A stretch of 64,000 nt of DNA, from the NCBI RefSeq assembly GCF_000243215.1, contig NZ_JH594596.1, positions 2,502,392 to 2,566,391 on the forward strand. The letters run 5' to 3'. Both the position numbers and the translations under genes were made by a program. The notes under the pieces were generated by a model. It saw nothing but the letters and a program-made list of their open reading frames with translations. It had not been told where the DNA came from and did not search any database. The DNA comes from Odoribacter laneus YIT 12061 (GTDB lineage: Bacteria > Bacteroidota > Bacteroidia > Bacteroidales > Marinifilaceae). This document shows, one piece after another, positions 1 to 8,999 of this stretch (the first letter of the stretch is position 1; each line of letters opens with the position of its first letter).

Positions 1-198
1 CCCTGTTCCATTGCCACTACCGGGTATGCAGGTCCGGAGGGAGGTTCGGACGAGAATCCCGTTGGTACAATATGGATTGCCGTTAAGATGAAAGGGGAAA
101 TACATGCCAAACGTTTTCTGTTTAGCGGAGACCGTCAGGAAATAATACGGCAAGCCTCTAATCGGGCATTACAGATGTTTTTGAAAATATTAGATTAA
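1..198 (+). CDS. cinA: CinA-family C-terminal domain (nicotinamide-nucleotide amidase), 3' end only
   Basis: The window opens inside this gene; 65 codons and a TAA remain. The visible protein begins with an SIATTGYAGPEGGSDENPVG segment followed by TIWIAV. This matches the conserved ATTGxAGPxGG...PVGTVWIAV block of the CinA C-terminal domain, which in characterised members hydrolyses NMN to nicotinate mononucleotide. The N-terminal part lies outside the window, so I cannot tell a full two-domain CinA from a stand-alone amidase. A ferritin-like gene follows after 24 bases on the same strand and may be co-transcribed. Confidence 0.85.
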   Translation, partial: PCSIATTGYAGPEGGSDENPVGTIWIAVKMKGEIHAKRFLFSGDRQEIIRQASNRALQMFLKILD

Positions 199-222
199 TT
201 AATTCATTAAAAAGAGAAAACG

Positions 223-762
223 ATGGAAACAAAAAGTAAAAACCAAAAAGAAACTGCTCCCCAGATGGAGAATCGTAAATTCAGAGAATTCTTCGTAGAC
301 CAATTGAAGGATATCTATTGGGCAGAACAAGCTTTATACAAAGCATTACCTAAAATGATGAAAGCCGCAACAAGTAAAAAACTGGCAAGTGCTTTCGAAA
401 AGCATACAAAGGAAACGGAAGGCCAAATCCGGATGCTGGAACAAGTATTTGAACTGATGGGAGAGAAAGCCAAAGCCAAAAAATGTGAAGCGATGGACGG
501 TCTGATAAAAGAAGCAGAAGCGATAATCGAAGATACGGACAAAGACTCTTATACCCGTGATGCAGGTCTGGTGTTGGCAGGACAAAAAACCGAACACTAT
601 GAAATAGCTTCCTATGGAACTCTGGTAGAATTCGCCAAGCAGATGGGTGAGACAAAGGTTGCGGAATTGCTGCAGAAGATTCTGGACCAAGAGAAAAATA
701 CAGATATATCGCTTACAATGGTGGCAGAAGACCAGGTAAACGAGGAAGCAGTTAAGGAATAA
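223..762 (+). CDS. YciE/YciF-type ferritin-like protein (DUF892)
   Basis: A 179-residue, highly charged helical protein. After a Lys/Glu-rich tail of about 20 residues comes REFFVDQLKDIYWAEQAL, the hallmark first helix of DUF892. Further helices follow with HTKETEGQ, KTEHYEIASYG and ILDQEKNTD, which hold the Glu/His residues expected at a di-iron site. Family members are cytoplasmic four-helix-bundle proteins induced by general stress in enterobacteria; their chemistry is not settled. The gene sits between cinA and a small membrane protein, with gaps of 24 and 9 bases, so a short operon is likely. Confidence 0.88.
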   Translation: METKSKNQKETAPQMENRKFREFFVDQLKDIYWAEQALYKALPKMMKAATSKKLASAFEKHTKETEGQIRMLEQVFELMGEKAKAKKCEAMDGLIKEAEAIIEDTDKDSYTRDAGLVLAGQKTEHYEIASYGTLVEFAKQMGETKVAELLQKILDQEKNTDISLTMVAEDQVNEEAVKE

Positions 763-771
763 AATCTACAG

Positions 772-1299
772 ATGGATAGCAAGATCGTGATATATCAGTC
801 GGTAAAGAAAGCCATCCTCATAACTTTCCTGAGCCCGATACTTGCTATTGCCGGCTGGTTATTCCTGCAATATACGGATAATACAACTGCAGGGTGGAGT
901 TTTATTATCTTAGCAGGTTTGTGCCTGATATTCGGTATCGGTACTTGGTTTGACCGGAAACCTTATCTCATTCTAACAGAAAATGGGATCACAGAATTGT
1001 CCGTTATCCGGGAAGAAATAGAATGGAAAGCTATTCGTCAGGTTAGCGATTTCTATTACAGAGGACAATTCTTTGTTTGCCTTTTGATTGACAGAGATTA
1101 TAAACCCACCTTGATTTATCCTACTTGGTTTCACCGCTTTGATAGGTGGTACGAATTACAAAATGTAAAAGCCATATACATACGAACCGGGATCCTGGAA
1201 ATCAATTCTGCTCAATTGATCCGGATGATAAATAGCTTGAGAAAAGCTGATTTTATTACCAGGACAAAATTATTACAAACACCGTTTAAGGATTGGTAG
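772..1299 (+). CDS. Two-TM membrane protein of the STM3941/PH-like type
   Basis: A 175-residue protein. Residues 1-35 and 40-60 form two hydrophobic segments joined by a short polar turn. The soluble part then reads KPYLILTENGITELSVIREEIEWKAI, the strand pattern of bacterial PH-like domains that follow two TM helices (YcxB/STM3941 style). There are no catalytic motifs. The start codon lies 9 bases after the ferritin-like gene's stop, which supports translation in one operon. The family assignment is from pattern memory only, and the function is unknown. Confidence 0.7.
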   Translation: MDSKIVIYQSVKKAILITFLSPILAIAGWLFLQYTDNTTAGWSFIILAGLCLIFGIGTWFDRKPYLILTENGITELSVIREEIEWKAIRQVSDFYYRGQFFVCLLIDRDYKPTLIYPTWFHRFDRWYELQNVKAIYIRTGILEINSAQLIRMINSLRKADFITRTKLLQTPFKDW

Positions 1300-1996
1300 A
1301 AACCCACAAGCTAAAGTTTATTCAGCATAGCTTCTCATCGAATTTTTTAAATCACGAGGGTAGGTGGCAGGCTTACGGACAAAAAGCAAGAAAAAAACGA
1401 CAAATCATCAGAAATTTGACAATAAAATCTGCCCTTGTTGATTCTATTCTACTGTTTCTATCCAAAATGTTTATTTTTCAAACTGGACAATGAGATTAGG
1501 CCCGTTACAGGGAAGACGAAGGCTGAAGGTGTTTGTATAAATTTCAGGTAACTACTCTCTTTTCCTCTGTCGCTTGTTCCCACTTTTGCCATACAATGGC
1601 ATCTTTCCCACCATCCTTTCTAACTTTTCTCTTGCCATTTTTCTAATCTACCCCCCAATAGGGAGAAACAACCGTTAAACAAAAATGAAAATTTCAAATT
1701 ATTCCGTACCTATTACCGATTTATAGCTTCCTACCAAAAAGTCAATGAAAAAATAGAGTATTTTATTCCGAATCAAAAGATCGGATTCCCAAGGTCTCCG
1801 AAACTTATCTGAAAAATTTATTCATCCTTCTCTCAGCCGGATCTTTCCAGAGAATATGTTCCCCAATTATAACGCAAAACAAAAAGTCGTATATTTGTAT
1901 GATAAACGGATCAGACTCCGGCACAAAAGCAAAATAAGAGCAGTGTCTATTGGGATACAAGGGACATATTTTTATCAATTAAAATCGGATATTATT
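1300..1996. other. Gene-free stretch of about 700 bases
   Basis: A 66-codon reading frame at 1293-1493 overlaps the end of the preceding gene and has no protein-like features, so I do not call it. The frame of the next gene is open back to an ATG at 1856. However, a promoter-like -7 box lies inside that extension at 1890-1897, so the extension is probably untranslated leader. I see no RNA gene or repeat here. Confidence 0.5.
1890..1897 (+). promoter_or_regulatory. Bacteroidetes -7 box (TATATTTG)
   Basis: An exact match to the TAnnTTTG -7 consensus, about 100 bases before the ATG at 1997. No clear -33 TTG is visible upstream. Its position inside the longer reading frame is the main reason for choosing the downstream start. 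Confidence 0.45.
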
Positions 1997-2800
1997 ATGA
2001 AACAAAAGCTACAATCTCCAGCTAAATGCCAACTCACCCCCGATGAAGAAAGGATAAAAAATACGGAAGAAAACATTATCCGTTATAAACAAAAGATCAC
2101 TAAAAGACCCAATACTTATCTGCCGAAATTAGCAGAATCCTACTATTATTTGGCTTCCCTCTACTGGGAAAAAAGTGAAGAATACGATAAAATAGAAAAA
2201 TTGCTTTTAAAAGCACTAGAATATTACGAAAACTACAGCGGCCGTAAACAAAATATACCGCTCGACAAAATCAGCGTACTGGGAAAATTATTGGAGCTTT
2301 ATAATCGCACCAATCGCTTAGAGTGTTCCGAACAAATGTTATTCCGAATGTTGGAAATATACAAAATGCTAGCCCAAACGAATTGGCTGATTTTCAGTGA
2401 AGATGTATCCGTTATGGAGTGGAGACTGGGTAATTTGTACTTCGATATGAAACGCCCCGTCCAAGCAGAACAAATGTATTTGGCAGCACTTAAGACAAGA
2501 GCAGAATTCGACCGAGAGGACATCTATAGATATCGTTCCGGAACAGCCCAATTTCAAAGAAACCTGGGAGAACTTTACGAATCGCATTTACACGATTACT
2601 CTAAAGCTGAAAAGTGTTATCTGAAATCAGTCGAGATTTTACAAGAGTTGTGCGAAAATATATACGAACGGTGTAATTATATTCGTCCGTTGATATATTC
2701 ATTTTATCTTTTAGCAGATTTATATAAAAACAAAGGCGAACAGGCCAAGGCAGACCAGTGCAACGCTAAAGCAGAAATACTAAAAAAAGAATTAGAATAA
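1997..2800 (+). CDS. Tetratricopeptide-repeat protein, cytoplasmic
   Basis: A 267-residue protein from the chosen ATG; the frame is open a further 47 codons upstream. It consists almost entirely of helix-turn-helix TPR-like units, for example LAESYYYLASLYWEKSEEYD, WRLGNLYFDMKRPVQAEQMY, FQRNLGELYESHLHDYSKAEKCY and YLLADLYKNKGEQAKADQ. No signal peptide, membrane segment or enzymatic domain is visible. TPR arrays normally serve as protein-protein interaction scaffolds; the partner is unknown. The gene stands alone, convergent with the M3 peptidase gene. Confidence 0.72.
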   Translation: MKQKLQSPAKCQLTPDEERIKNTEENIIRYKQKITKRPNTYLPKLAESYYYLASLYWEKSEEYDKIEKLLLKALEYYENYSGRKQNIPLDKISVLGKLLELYNRTNRLECSEQMLFRMLEIYKMLAQTNWLIFSEDVSVMEWRLGNLYFDMKRPVQAEQMYLAALKTRAEFDREDIYRYRSGTAQFQRNLGELYESHLHDYSKAEKCYLKSVEILQELCENIYERCNYIRPLIYSFYLLADLYKNKGEQAKADQCNAKAEILKKELE

Positions 2801-2948
2801 TCGTTCAAAATATAAAAGGAGATAGAGCGAAATTTCTACTTTTCGCCCGGTCTCCTATCTCTTCTAAAGCACAAAAAGGGAGGGACTTTTTTTGTCTTTT
2901 TTAATTGTCACTCACATAAACCTCTACCATCCGAAGTTCAGTTTCCTT

Positions 2949-5060
2949 TTAGTTTAATCCCCTGTTCTTTAACAAAGGCTCTACTCCCGGTTCTGCTCCA
3001 CGAAAATTGGTATACATTACCATGGCATCCTCTATCCCTCCCGGCGTAAGTACATATTTCCGGAATTTAGCTGCAGTTTCAGAGTCAAAAATATTCCCTG
3101 TTTCGATAAAAGCCTGATAAGCATCAGCATCGAGTACTTCTGCCCACATATAACTATAGTACCCTGCCGTATATCCTCCTCCCATTGTATGATTAAAATA
3201 GGTCGTCCGGTAACGGGGTGGGATCTGACTTAAAGCACCCAAACGTTTTATAACAGATTCCTCAAATTTTATGATATCAAAATCAGCCGGAATTTCTTTT
3301 ATTACATGATAAGCCATATCCAACATAGAGGCCTGTATGCGCTCGGCCGTAGCAAATCCTTGTCCGTATTTCCCACTTTCTCTTAATTTCCCTATCAACT
3401 CTTTTGGCATTGTGTCTCCCGTTTGATAATGTTTCGCATATACATTCAAAACTTCCGGTTCAAATACCCAATGCTCCATAAGTTGAGAAGGTAATTCCAC
3501 AAAATCGCGGGGCACTCCGGAAACGCCGGAATATCGGACGTCTTTAAACAGATTGTGCAGAGCATGTCCAAATTCGTGAAACAAAGTGGAAGCTTCATCA
3601 GGACTTAACAAAGCCGGCACATCTCCGGAAGGTTTGGTAAAATTACAAACAATCGTCACCACCGGGGCCACCCGGACAGAACCTTTATAAGTCTGGGAAC
3701 GATAAGTACTACACCAAGCTCCTCCCCGCTTACCGGCACGCGGGAAATAATCCATATACAACACCCCCAAATGCGTTCCGTCGACCTCTTTACATTCAAA
3801 GGCAATCGCTTCTTCATGAGGTTTGGGGATATCTTTCAATTCAGTAAATGTAATACCGTAAAGCCGGTTTGCGACATAAAACATGCCTTCCCGAACATTC
3901 TCCAGCTTAAAATAAGGACGAAGCTGATTTTCATCAATATCGAATTTTGCCTTCATTACCTTTTCGTTGTAATAACGCCAATCCCAACTTTGCAACTTCC
4001 CTTTGATACCATCCTTTTTCATCGCAGCTTGTAAATCAGTCGCCTCTTCTTTTGCTTTACGCAACGCAGGCTTCCATATCTGATCCAACAATTGATAAAC
4101 ATTTGCCTCATTCCGAGCCATACGATCTTCCAAAACAAAAGCAGCATAATTATTATATCCCATTAATTGCGCTTTCTGCAAACGTAAAGCGACCAGCTTT
4201 TTCACCACTTCTTTGTTATCGGCTTCATTTTCATTATTCCCCCGGTTAAGATAAGCCTCAAGCATTTTCTCCCTCAGATCACGACGCTCGGAAAACTGCA
4301 GAAAAGGCATAATGCTCGGATTGTGTAAGGTAAACATCCATTTCCCTTCCTTTCCCGCCGCCTTTGCCGATTCTGCTGCTGTAGTAATCAATGATACCGG
4401 TAAACCTGCCAAATCCGCTTGCTTTTCCAGCACCAACTGAAAGGCATTGGTTTCTTTCAGCATATTTTGTCCGAAGGTAAGCTGCAACAAAGCAATCTCA
4501 CTGTTTATAGCTCTTAATTTTTCTTGTTTTCCTGGAGCAAGATCCGCTCCACCCCGTACAAACTCCTTATAAGTTTCTTCCAATAAAGCCGTTTGCTCCT
4601 TATCTAAACGAAATTCTTTCTGTCGATTATATATTTCTTTAACTCTTGCAAACAAACGCGGATTCAACTTGATATCATCTCGGTGTTTGGATAATAAAGG
4701 AGCTAATTCTTTACTCAAAGCTTGCATCTCCTCTGAAGTATGAGCACTATTTAATCCATAAAACACAGAACTGACTTTTTTCAATAACTGACCACTCCGA
4801 TCTAAGGCCACAATTGTATTTTCAAAATCAGGCATTGAACGCTGGTTCAAAATTGTTTCAATTTCTTGTTTCTGTTCTTCCATTCCTTTCAAAAAAGCCG
4901 GCTTATAATGCTCTATTTTGATTTTGTCAAAAGGAGGTACTCCAAAAGGTGTAGAATACTCTGTAAAAAAAGGATTTTCTGAAGAAGTTGCATCTTTTTC
5001 TGAACCATTACAAGCGTTTAACACTGCAATAAGTCCTGCCATAATAAATATTCTTTTCAT
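2949..5060 (-). CDS. dcp: M3-family zinc metallopeptidase lipoprotein (peptidyl-dipeptidase Dcp type)
   Basis: A 703-residue protein, the usual length for Dcp/oligopeptidase A. The zinc motif HEFGHALH has its first His at residue 495 and is preceded by LSPDEASTLF, as is typical of clan MA(E) M3 enzymes. The N-terminus is a lipoprotein signal peptide with lipobox LNAC (Cys17), so the enzyme is predicted to be membrane-anchored in the envelope. Dcp enzymes remove C-terminal dipeptides from peptides, so this one probably helps digest imported or periplasmic peptides. It is a single-gene unit. Confidence 0.93.
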   Translation of the reverse strand: MKRIFIMAGLIAVLNACNGSEKDATSSENPFFTEYSTPFGVPPFDKIKIEHYKPAFLKGMEEQKQEIETILNQRSMPDFENTIVALDRSGQLLKKVSSVFYGLNSAHTSEEMQALSKELAPLLSKHRDDIKLNPRLFARVKEIYNRQKEFRLDKEQTALLEETYKEFVRGGADLAPGKQEKLRAINSEIALLQLTFGQNMLKETNAFQLVLEKQADLAGLPVSLITTAAESAKAAGKEGKWMFTLHNPSIMPFLQFSERRDLREKMLEAYLNRGNNENEADNKEVVKKLVALRLQKAQLMGYNNYAAFVLEDRMARNEANVYQLLDQIWKPALRKAKEEATDLQAAMKKDGIKGKLQSWDWRYYNEKVMKAKFDIDENQLRPYFKLENVREGMFYVANRLYGITFTELKDIPKPHEEAIAFECKEVDGTHLGVLYMDYFPRAGKRGGAWCSTYRSQTYKGSVRVAPVVTIVCNFTKPSGDVPALLSPDEASTLFHEFGHALHNLFKDVRYSGVSGVPRDFVELPSQLMEHWVFEPEVLNVYAKHYQTGDTMPKELIGKLRESGKYGQGFATAERIQASMLDMAYHVIKEIPADFDIIKFEESVIKRLGALSQIPPRYRTTYFNHTMGGGYTAGYYSYMWAEVLDADAYQAFIETGNIFDSETAAKFRKYVLTPGGIEDAMVMYTNFRGAEPGVEPLLKNRGLN

Positions 5061-5164
5061 ATATTATAAAATTAAACCAATATTCACCGGGCTTAAAGAT
5101 AATAAATCAAACCATATCAGATCCTAATCATTTGTTTTTTTAATTGGCTTTTTGTTATTTTGTT

Positions 5165-5192
5165 CCCCCAGAGGGACGGACCTTTTTGGGGC
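5165..5192 (+). repeat. REP-like element, copy A (forward)
   Basis: CCCCCAGAGGGACGGACC followed by TTTTTGGGGC. This is one of six copies of the same element in the window; its inverted partner is copy B at 6371-6397. The pair brackets the TPR gene at 5277-6227. Copy A lies in the gap between the divergent M3 peptidase and TPR genes. Confidence 0.8.
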
Positions 5193-5276
5193 TTCTATGC
5201 ATATCGGAATAATCTTTGTCCCCTCAGGAAGAGAAAAGTAAAATTATCATCAATTATTTATAGACATTAAGCTAAT

Positions 5277-6227
5277 ATGGGTATTTTCAAATCTCTTTTC
5301 GGTCAGACATCAGAACAGGCAGAAGAGAATAAAGACAAAGAAAAACAACGGAATTTCGATATTTTCAAGTATGATGGCTTGAAAGCGATGAAAATCGGTA
5401 AAATTGGTTATGCTGTTCGTTGTTTTAACGAAGCCCTCGCAATTGAAGAAGAATTTGAGACCCTGAATTATCTGGCCTTAGCCTATATACAGCAAGGCGA
5501 TGTTTCTGAAGCGATCGAAGCATATAGCCGTATGACTCTTTTGGACTCTGAAGAGACAGACACATTTTTAAACCGAGCACAGTTATACTTACAGGAAAAT
5601 CAAGCAGAAGCAGCAATTGCAGATTGTGAATATATACTCACTAAAAAGAGCACCGATTATAGAGCTCATTTCTTAATCGGACAGGCATATAAGATGCTAA
5701 ATCGACCGGAAGCAGCTATCGATTCTCTCAGCAAAGCAATAGAAATTAAAAACGATATGGCAGATATATTTCTGTTACGTTCCGGACTTTTAACCGAGCT
5801 GAAACAATACGATCAAGCCTTGCAAGATGTAAATACAGCTATTCGCCTAGCGCCTGAAGAAGAAAATGCTTATATGCAAAGGGGAGCAATTTACGAAGCT
5901 TTGAAGGATACCCCATCCGCCCGACAAGATTATACGACAGTTGTAGAATTAAATCCTTTTCACGAGCAGGCCTATTTAGAAACAGGGCGTCTTTTATTGG
6001 AACAGCATTTGATAGAAGAAGCTATTCGTCACTTCGACGAAGCCATTGAAAATAAACCCGATTTCGGACGTGCTTACACCGCCAGAGGAAAGGCGAAAGA
6101 ATTGAAAGGAGACACAATCGGTGCACTGGATGACTTAAAAAGGGGAGCAGAACTGACAGAAGAAATCGACGAAACTTCCAAACAGCCGGTCAACTTCAAT
6201 GAGATGTATGCCAATCGCCCTTTATAA
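5277..6227 (+). CDS. Tetratricopeptide-repeat protein
   Basis: A 316-residue protein with about seven canonical TPR units after residue 30. Examples are LNYLALAYIQQGDVSEAIEA, AHFLIGQAYKMLNRPEAAID, ADIFLLRSGLLTELKQYDQA and GRAYTARGKAKELKGDTIGA. The first 25 residues are charged, and no signal peptide is evident, so it is likely cytoplasmic. It stands alone between two inverted copies of the GGGACGGACC repeat, which makes it the only gene in the window enclosed by such a pair. No partner can be named from context. Confidence 0.8.
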   Translation: MGIFKSLFGQTSEQAEENKDKEKQRNFDIFKYDGLKAMKIGKIGYAVRCFNEALAIEEEFETLNYLALAYIQQGDVSEAIEAYSRMTLLDSEETDTFLNRAQLYLQENQAEAAIADCEYILTKKSTDYRAHFLIGQAYKMLNRPEAAIDSLSKAIEIKNDMADIFLLRSGLLTELKQYDQALQDVNTAIRLAPEEENAYMQRGAIYEALKDTPSARQDYTTVVELNPFHEQAYLETGRLLLEQHLIEEAIRHFDEAIENKPDFGRAYTARGKAKELKGDTIGALDDLKRGAELTEEIDETSKQPVNFNEMYANRPL

Positions 6228-6370
6228 AATAGCATCTAAAGATAAAGCAAAACCTTACAAAAGGCCTAAAAATGTCCATAAAGTAAAGAAGAAAGGGATA
6301 AATAAATTTCTAAAATATATATTACCAGATCTTAACTCAGCAATATCAGGTTCATTTTAAGGGACGTTTA

Positions 6371-6397
6371 GCCAAAAAGGTCCGTCCCGGTGGGGCG
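6371..6397 (-). repeat. REP-like element, copy B (inverted)
   Basis: Read on the minus strand this is CGCCCCACCGGGACGGACC followed by TTTTTGGC, the same element as copy A. It ends four bases from the stop codon of the DUF2721 gene, so it lies in that transcript's 3' end. Confidence 0.78.
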
Positions 6398-6401
6398 TAA
6401 T

Positions 6402-6830
6402 TCAGGAGCGTTTTTTGAAAGGGTCTATTCGGTCCAAATGGAATTCCAGCGCTTTGACGGAAATTAATAATTCTCTGATAGATAGTCCTAAAGAGATGAC
6501 CAATAAAAATAGAGCTATACCAAAAATATATATGGCAGTTAGTTGCCATCCCAAATATATAAACAGCGTACAGATCACACAAAGGAGAAGGCTACTGACC
6601 CCAAATATTTGCATGGAACGAGTGATATACAACCGCTTTCGCAAATTCTCTATTTGTTTACGCGTAATCGGAGTAGGATTGGTCTCGTGTTCGACAGTTA
6701 AGTTACGGATTACGGTAGCATAAGCCAGGAATCGATTCGTATAGGCCAGCATAATTAAAGAAATCGCCGAAAATAATATCGAAGGGGTCGTTAAATCTAG
6801 TTCTTCCATTTTCTCTCTTTTTTCTTTCAT
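6402..6830 (-). CDS. DUF2721 family membrane protein
   Basis: A 142-residue protein. The opening LDLTTPSILFSAISLIMLAYTNRFLAYATVIRNL pattern is characteristic of DUF2721: an N-terminal TM helix, then a charged segment with an R-K-R cluster. Two more TM helices follow, around residues 75-95 and 100-120. The role of the family is unknown. The ATG at 6830 is used here; a second in-frame ATG at 6809 is also preceded by a purine-rich stretch and would give a protein 7 residues shorter. A REP-like repeat abuts the stop codon. Confidence 0.8.
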   Translation of the reverse strand: MKEKREKMEELDLTTPSILFSAISLIMLAYTNRFLAYATVIRNLTVEHETNPTPITRKQIENLRKRLYITRSMQIFGVSSLLLCVICTLFIYLGWQLTAIYIFGIALFLLVISLGLSIRELLISVKALEFHLDRIDPFKKRS

Positions 6831-6877
6831 ACGTGTGTGCTAAAAAGCTGTTTTAATTTTTTCGATCTTAATTTATA

Positions 6878-6942
6878 TACAACGTAGAAATCCCTGGCTT
6901 TTCTGTATCATACAGAAATCTGGAGGAGACGTCTACGTTGTA
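6878..6942. repeat. Nested inverted repeat (possible terminator or structured RNA)
   Basis: TACAACGTAGA at 6878-6888 is matched perfectly by TCTACGTTGTA at 6932-6942. Between them lies a 19-base near-palindrome, TTTCTGTAT-C-ATACAGAAA (6900-6918). The segment falls between the stop of the fimbrillin-like gene (6996) and the start of the DUF2721 gene (6830), both on the minus strand. It could end the upstream transcript, but no strong T-run follows directly. Confidence 0.6.
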
Positions 6943-6995
6943 CAACAATTAAATCACTCGGCTGTTATTTCATTATTTGCCGAAATCAGAATAAA

Positions 6996-8999
6996 TCATT
7001 CTTTTACACATCTTACAGCCCGCCCGGTTGAAGTATTACACTCATTGTCGGGATGAATGTACCAATTAGCAAATCCGAAACACACGACGTAAGGGCTGAT
7101 TTCATCAAAAGGACCACTCATCCAATAATGCCCGTATTCACCGGCATCGGAAAGTCCTCCCGCACTACTCCTGCAACCTTGTGCCGGATAAAAAGTCGTA
7201 TTCGTTCCGTCATAAATAACCGTATAACCGCCAGTAAAACTCCCTTTTACGCTCCACTGCTCAGGAACAGGAGTAAAATGACCGTCATAGGTTACGAACG
7301 ACCAGGCAAAATTACCGGGAACCCGGTAGCCGACAGGACAAGGATCGTAAATTGTCTTTAGCGTTTCCGACAGCTCTCTGTATACATATCCTTCGGGATT
7401 CCCCCATAAATAGAAATTACGGTTCACTCTACCTGCACCACCTCCGTAATACCAGTCAGCGGAAGTTTCCTGATCCTTGGCCAGCAAAAAATGAGTAGGG
7501 TTAGCCAATGTATACGCTATAGTTCCTTTGTCAGAGGAAGTCCAAAGTTCGGCAAACCGATCTGTCAAAACTTTACCCTCTATATCATATAAAATCGGCT
7601 GGACAACCTCAGTGGCACTTGCCGAATTAAGGAATGGATCTTTACGGCCCCATTGGTACAACAATCCCAACGATCCGGCATCCCCTATCGTTTTGTTTAC
7701 TGCTCCCAAATTCCGATCCATAAAAGTGAATTTATGTCCTTCCAGATTGATATGAGTCTCCAAGGCGGGTTTATCAGTCATCCAAATATGCCAACTCCAA
7801 AGTATTTCACCCGTTCCATCACTACCCGCATAAGCAGCGATAAGTGCGTTACCCGGCGTGAATGTTTCAGCAGTAGAAAAAATAATTTTTCCGTTGCTGA
7901 AAGCGACTTTCTTTATCAATCCCGGTTTATCCTGCCATACCAAAGCCGCCGATTTCGGTGTAATAGAAGCCGTAGAGGTATGAAACTTTCCATTAGCCAT
8001 AATTCCTCCCGGACCATTACCGATAACGGTAGCATCAAAAGTATAATTACCGGCCTCGCTTATCAAATAGCTATTAGCATACACTGGATCTGTTGCCCCT
8101 ATTCCATAGAATACCGGATCATTGAGATTTGTATATTCGGATATATCGCTTATCGTCCTAGCATATTCCCCTTCTCCCGGTTCCCCCGAGACTAACGTAA
8201 AGCGGTTCACATCGAGAATTACTGGCACCATCTTCCCGGATAAAAACGCCTCAGCCGGTTTATGACAAAAAGTAAAAACTCCGTTTGTCGTGGTAATGAT
8301 ATACTTTACCTGCCGAACCTCACTCAAATCGCAGGGAAGCGTAAGTATATAGGCCGTCACTTGTTTGCCTGCCGAAGGAGTAGAGGTTAAATTGACCTTT
8401 ATCCTGTCCGTCCCGTTAGTCATTTGCAGGGAAGCTGCCGGATTAGCAGATGAAATCGGGAATGTTCCCGACAAAAACCGATCCGGTACAACGACCTCTA
8501 TTGAATTTATACTTTCCATCGCATCGTCCGTTCCCAAAATGATATCCAGTTTTAAAGCACATAAAAGACTGGACATCTGAATATTCACTTCATCGGACAC
8601 AAGCTGAGCGGAACCGAAACGTATATCGTAGGCATTTATATCGGTTTCAGCCGCATAGTTTTGTTCATTTTGCAAGGTAAGGAAACCTTCATTTCCTGTC
8701 ACTTTCGGATAAATGGCAGTGACCTCCTGCCCTAGCCCGAAAGATAATTCGCCGGCAAAAGTACCTACAGAAGTACCTGCTCCGGCCGAAAGCGTCAGTT
8801 GGCAAGCAGGTAATCCAGCCCTGAGGACAGTCATTACATCCCCTTGGTTCCAATATGCCCTTAACGACATATCATCACCTGTAAACGGTTGGACAGTAGC
8901 GGTAATCTGATCGGCAACGATCCCTTTCATTTCTTCGTCATCCTTCGAGCAGGCTGTAATTATTACAGCAAACAGCACGATACTTAATAATTTTTTCAT
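6996..8999 (-). CDS. Fimbrillin-like lipoprotein with C-terminal FISUMP-type domain
   Basis: A 667-residue protein with a lipoprotein signal (ITAC, Cys17) followed by SKDDEE, an acidic stretch common after the lipid anchor in surface-exposed Bacteroidetes lipoproteins. Residues 25-270 resemble fimbrillin-family proteins (WNQGDVMTV; LSFGLGQEVTAIYP; a later LKLDIILG strand). The C-terminal third has FMDRNLGA, LYQWGRKDPF, DPCPVGYRVP and the terminal GRAVRCVKE, which are landmarks of the Fibrobacter-succinogenes major paralogous domain. A surface or fimbrial-tip adhesin role is inferred from families. It stands alone, with no recognisable fimbrial assembly genes next to it. Confidence 0.78.
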   Translation of the reverse strand: MKKLLSIVLFAVIITACSKDDEEMKGIVADQITATVQPFTGDDMSLRAYWNQGDVMTVLRAGLPACQLTLSAGAGTSVGTFAGELSFGLGQEVTAIYPKVTGNEGFLTLQNEQNYAAETDINAYDIRFGSAQLVSDEVNIQMSSLLCALKLDIILGTDDAMESINSIEVVVPDRFLSGTFPISSANPAASLQMTNGTDRIKVNLTSTPSAGKQVTAYILTLPCDLSEVRQVKYIITTTNGVFTFCHKPAEAFLSGKMVPVILDVNRFTLVSGEPGEGEYARTISDISEYTNLNDPVFYGIGATDPVYANSYLISEAGNYTFDATVIGNGPGGIMANGKFHTSTASITPKSAALVWQDKPGLIKKVAFSNGKIIFSTAETFTPGNALIAAYAGSDGTGEILWSWHIWMTDKPALETHINLEGHKFTFMDRNLGAVNKTIGDAGSLGLLYQWGRKDPFLNSASATEVVQPILYDIEGKVLTDRFAELWTSSDKGTIAYTLANPTHFLLAKDQETSADWYYGGGAGRVNRNFYLWGNPEGYVYRELSETLKTIYDPCPVGYRVPGNFAWSFVTYDGHFTPVPEQWSVKGSFTGGYTVIYDGTNTTFYPAQGCRSSAGGLSDAGEYGHYWMSGPFDEISPYVVCFGFANWYIHPDNECNTSTGRAVRCVKE

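Noticed and set aside
1293-1493. 66-codon plus-strand frame after the PH-like membrane protein
   Set aside because: It overlaps the previous stop, has basic low-complexity sequence, no family signal and no ribosome-binding site.
1856-1996. N-terminal extension of the TPR protein
   Set aside because: A consensus -7 promoter box lies inside it and the sequence is not TPR-like, so the ATG at 1997 is preferred.
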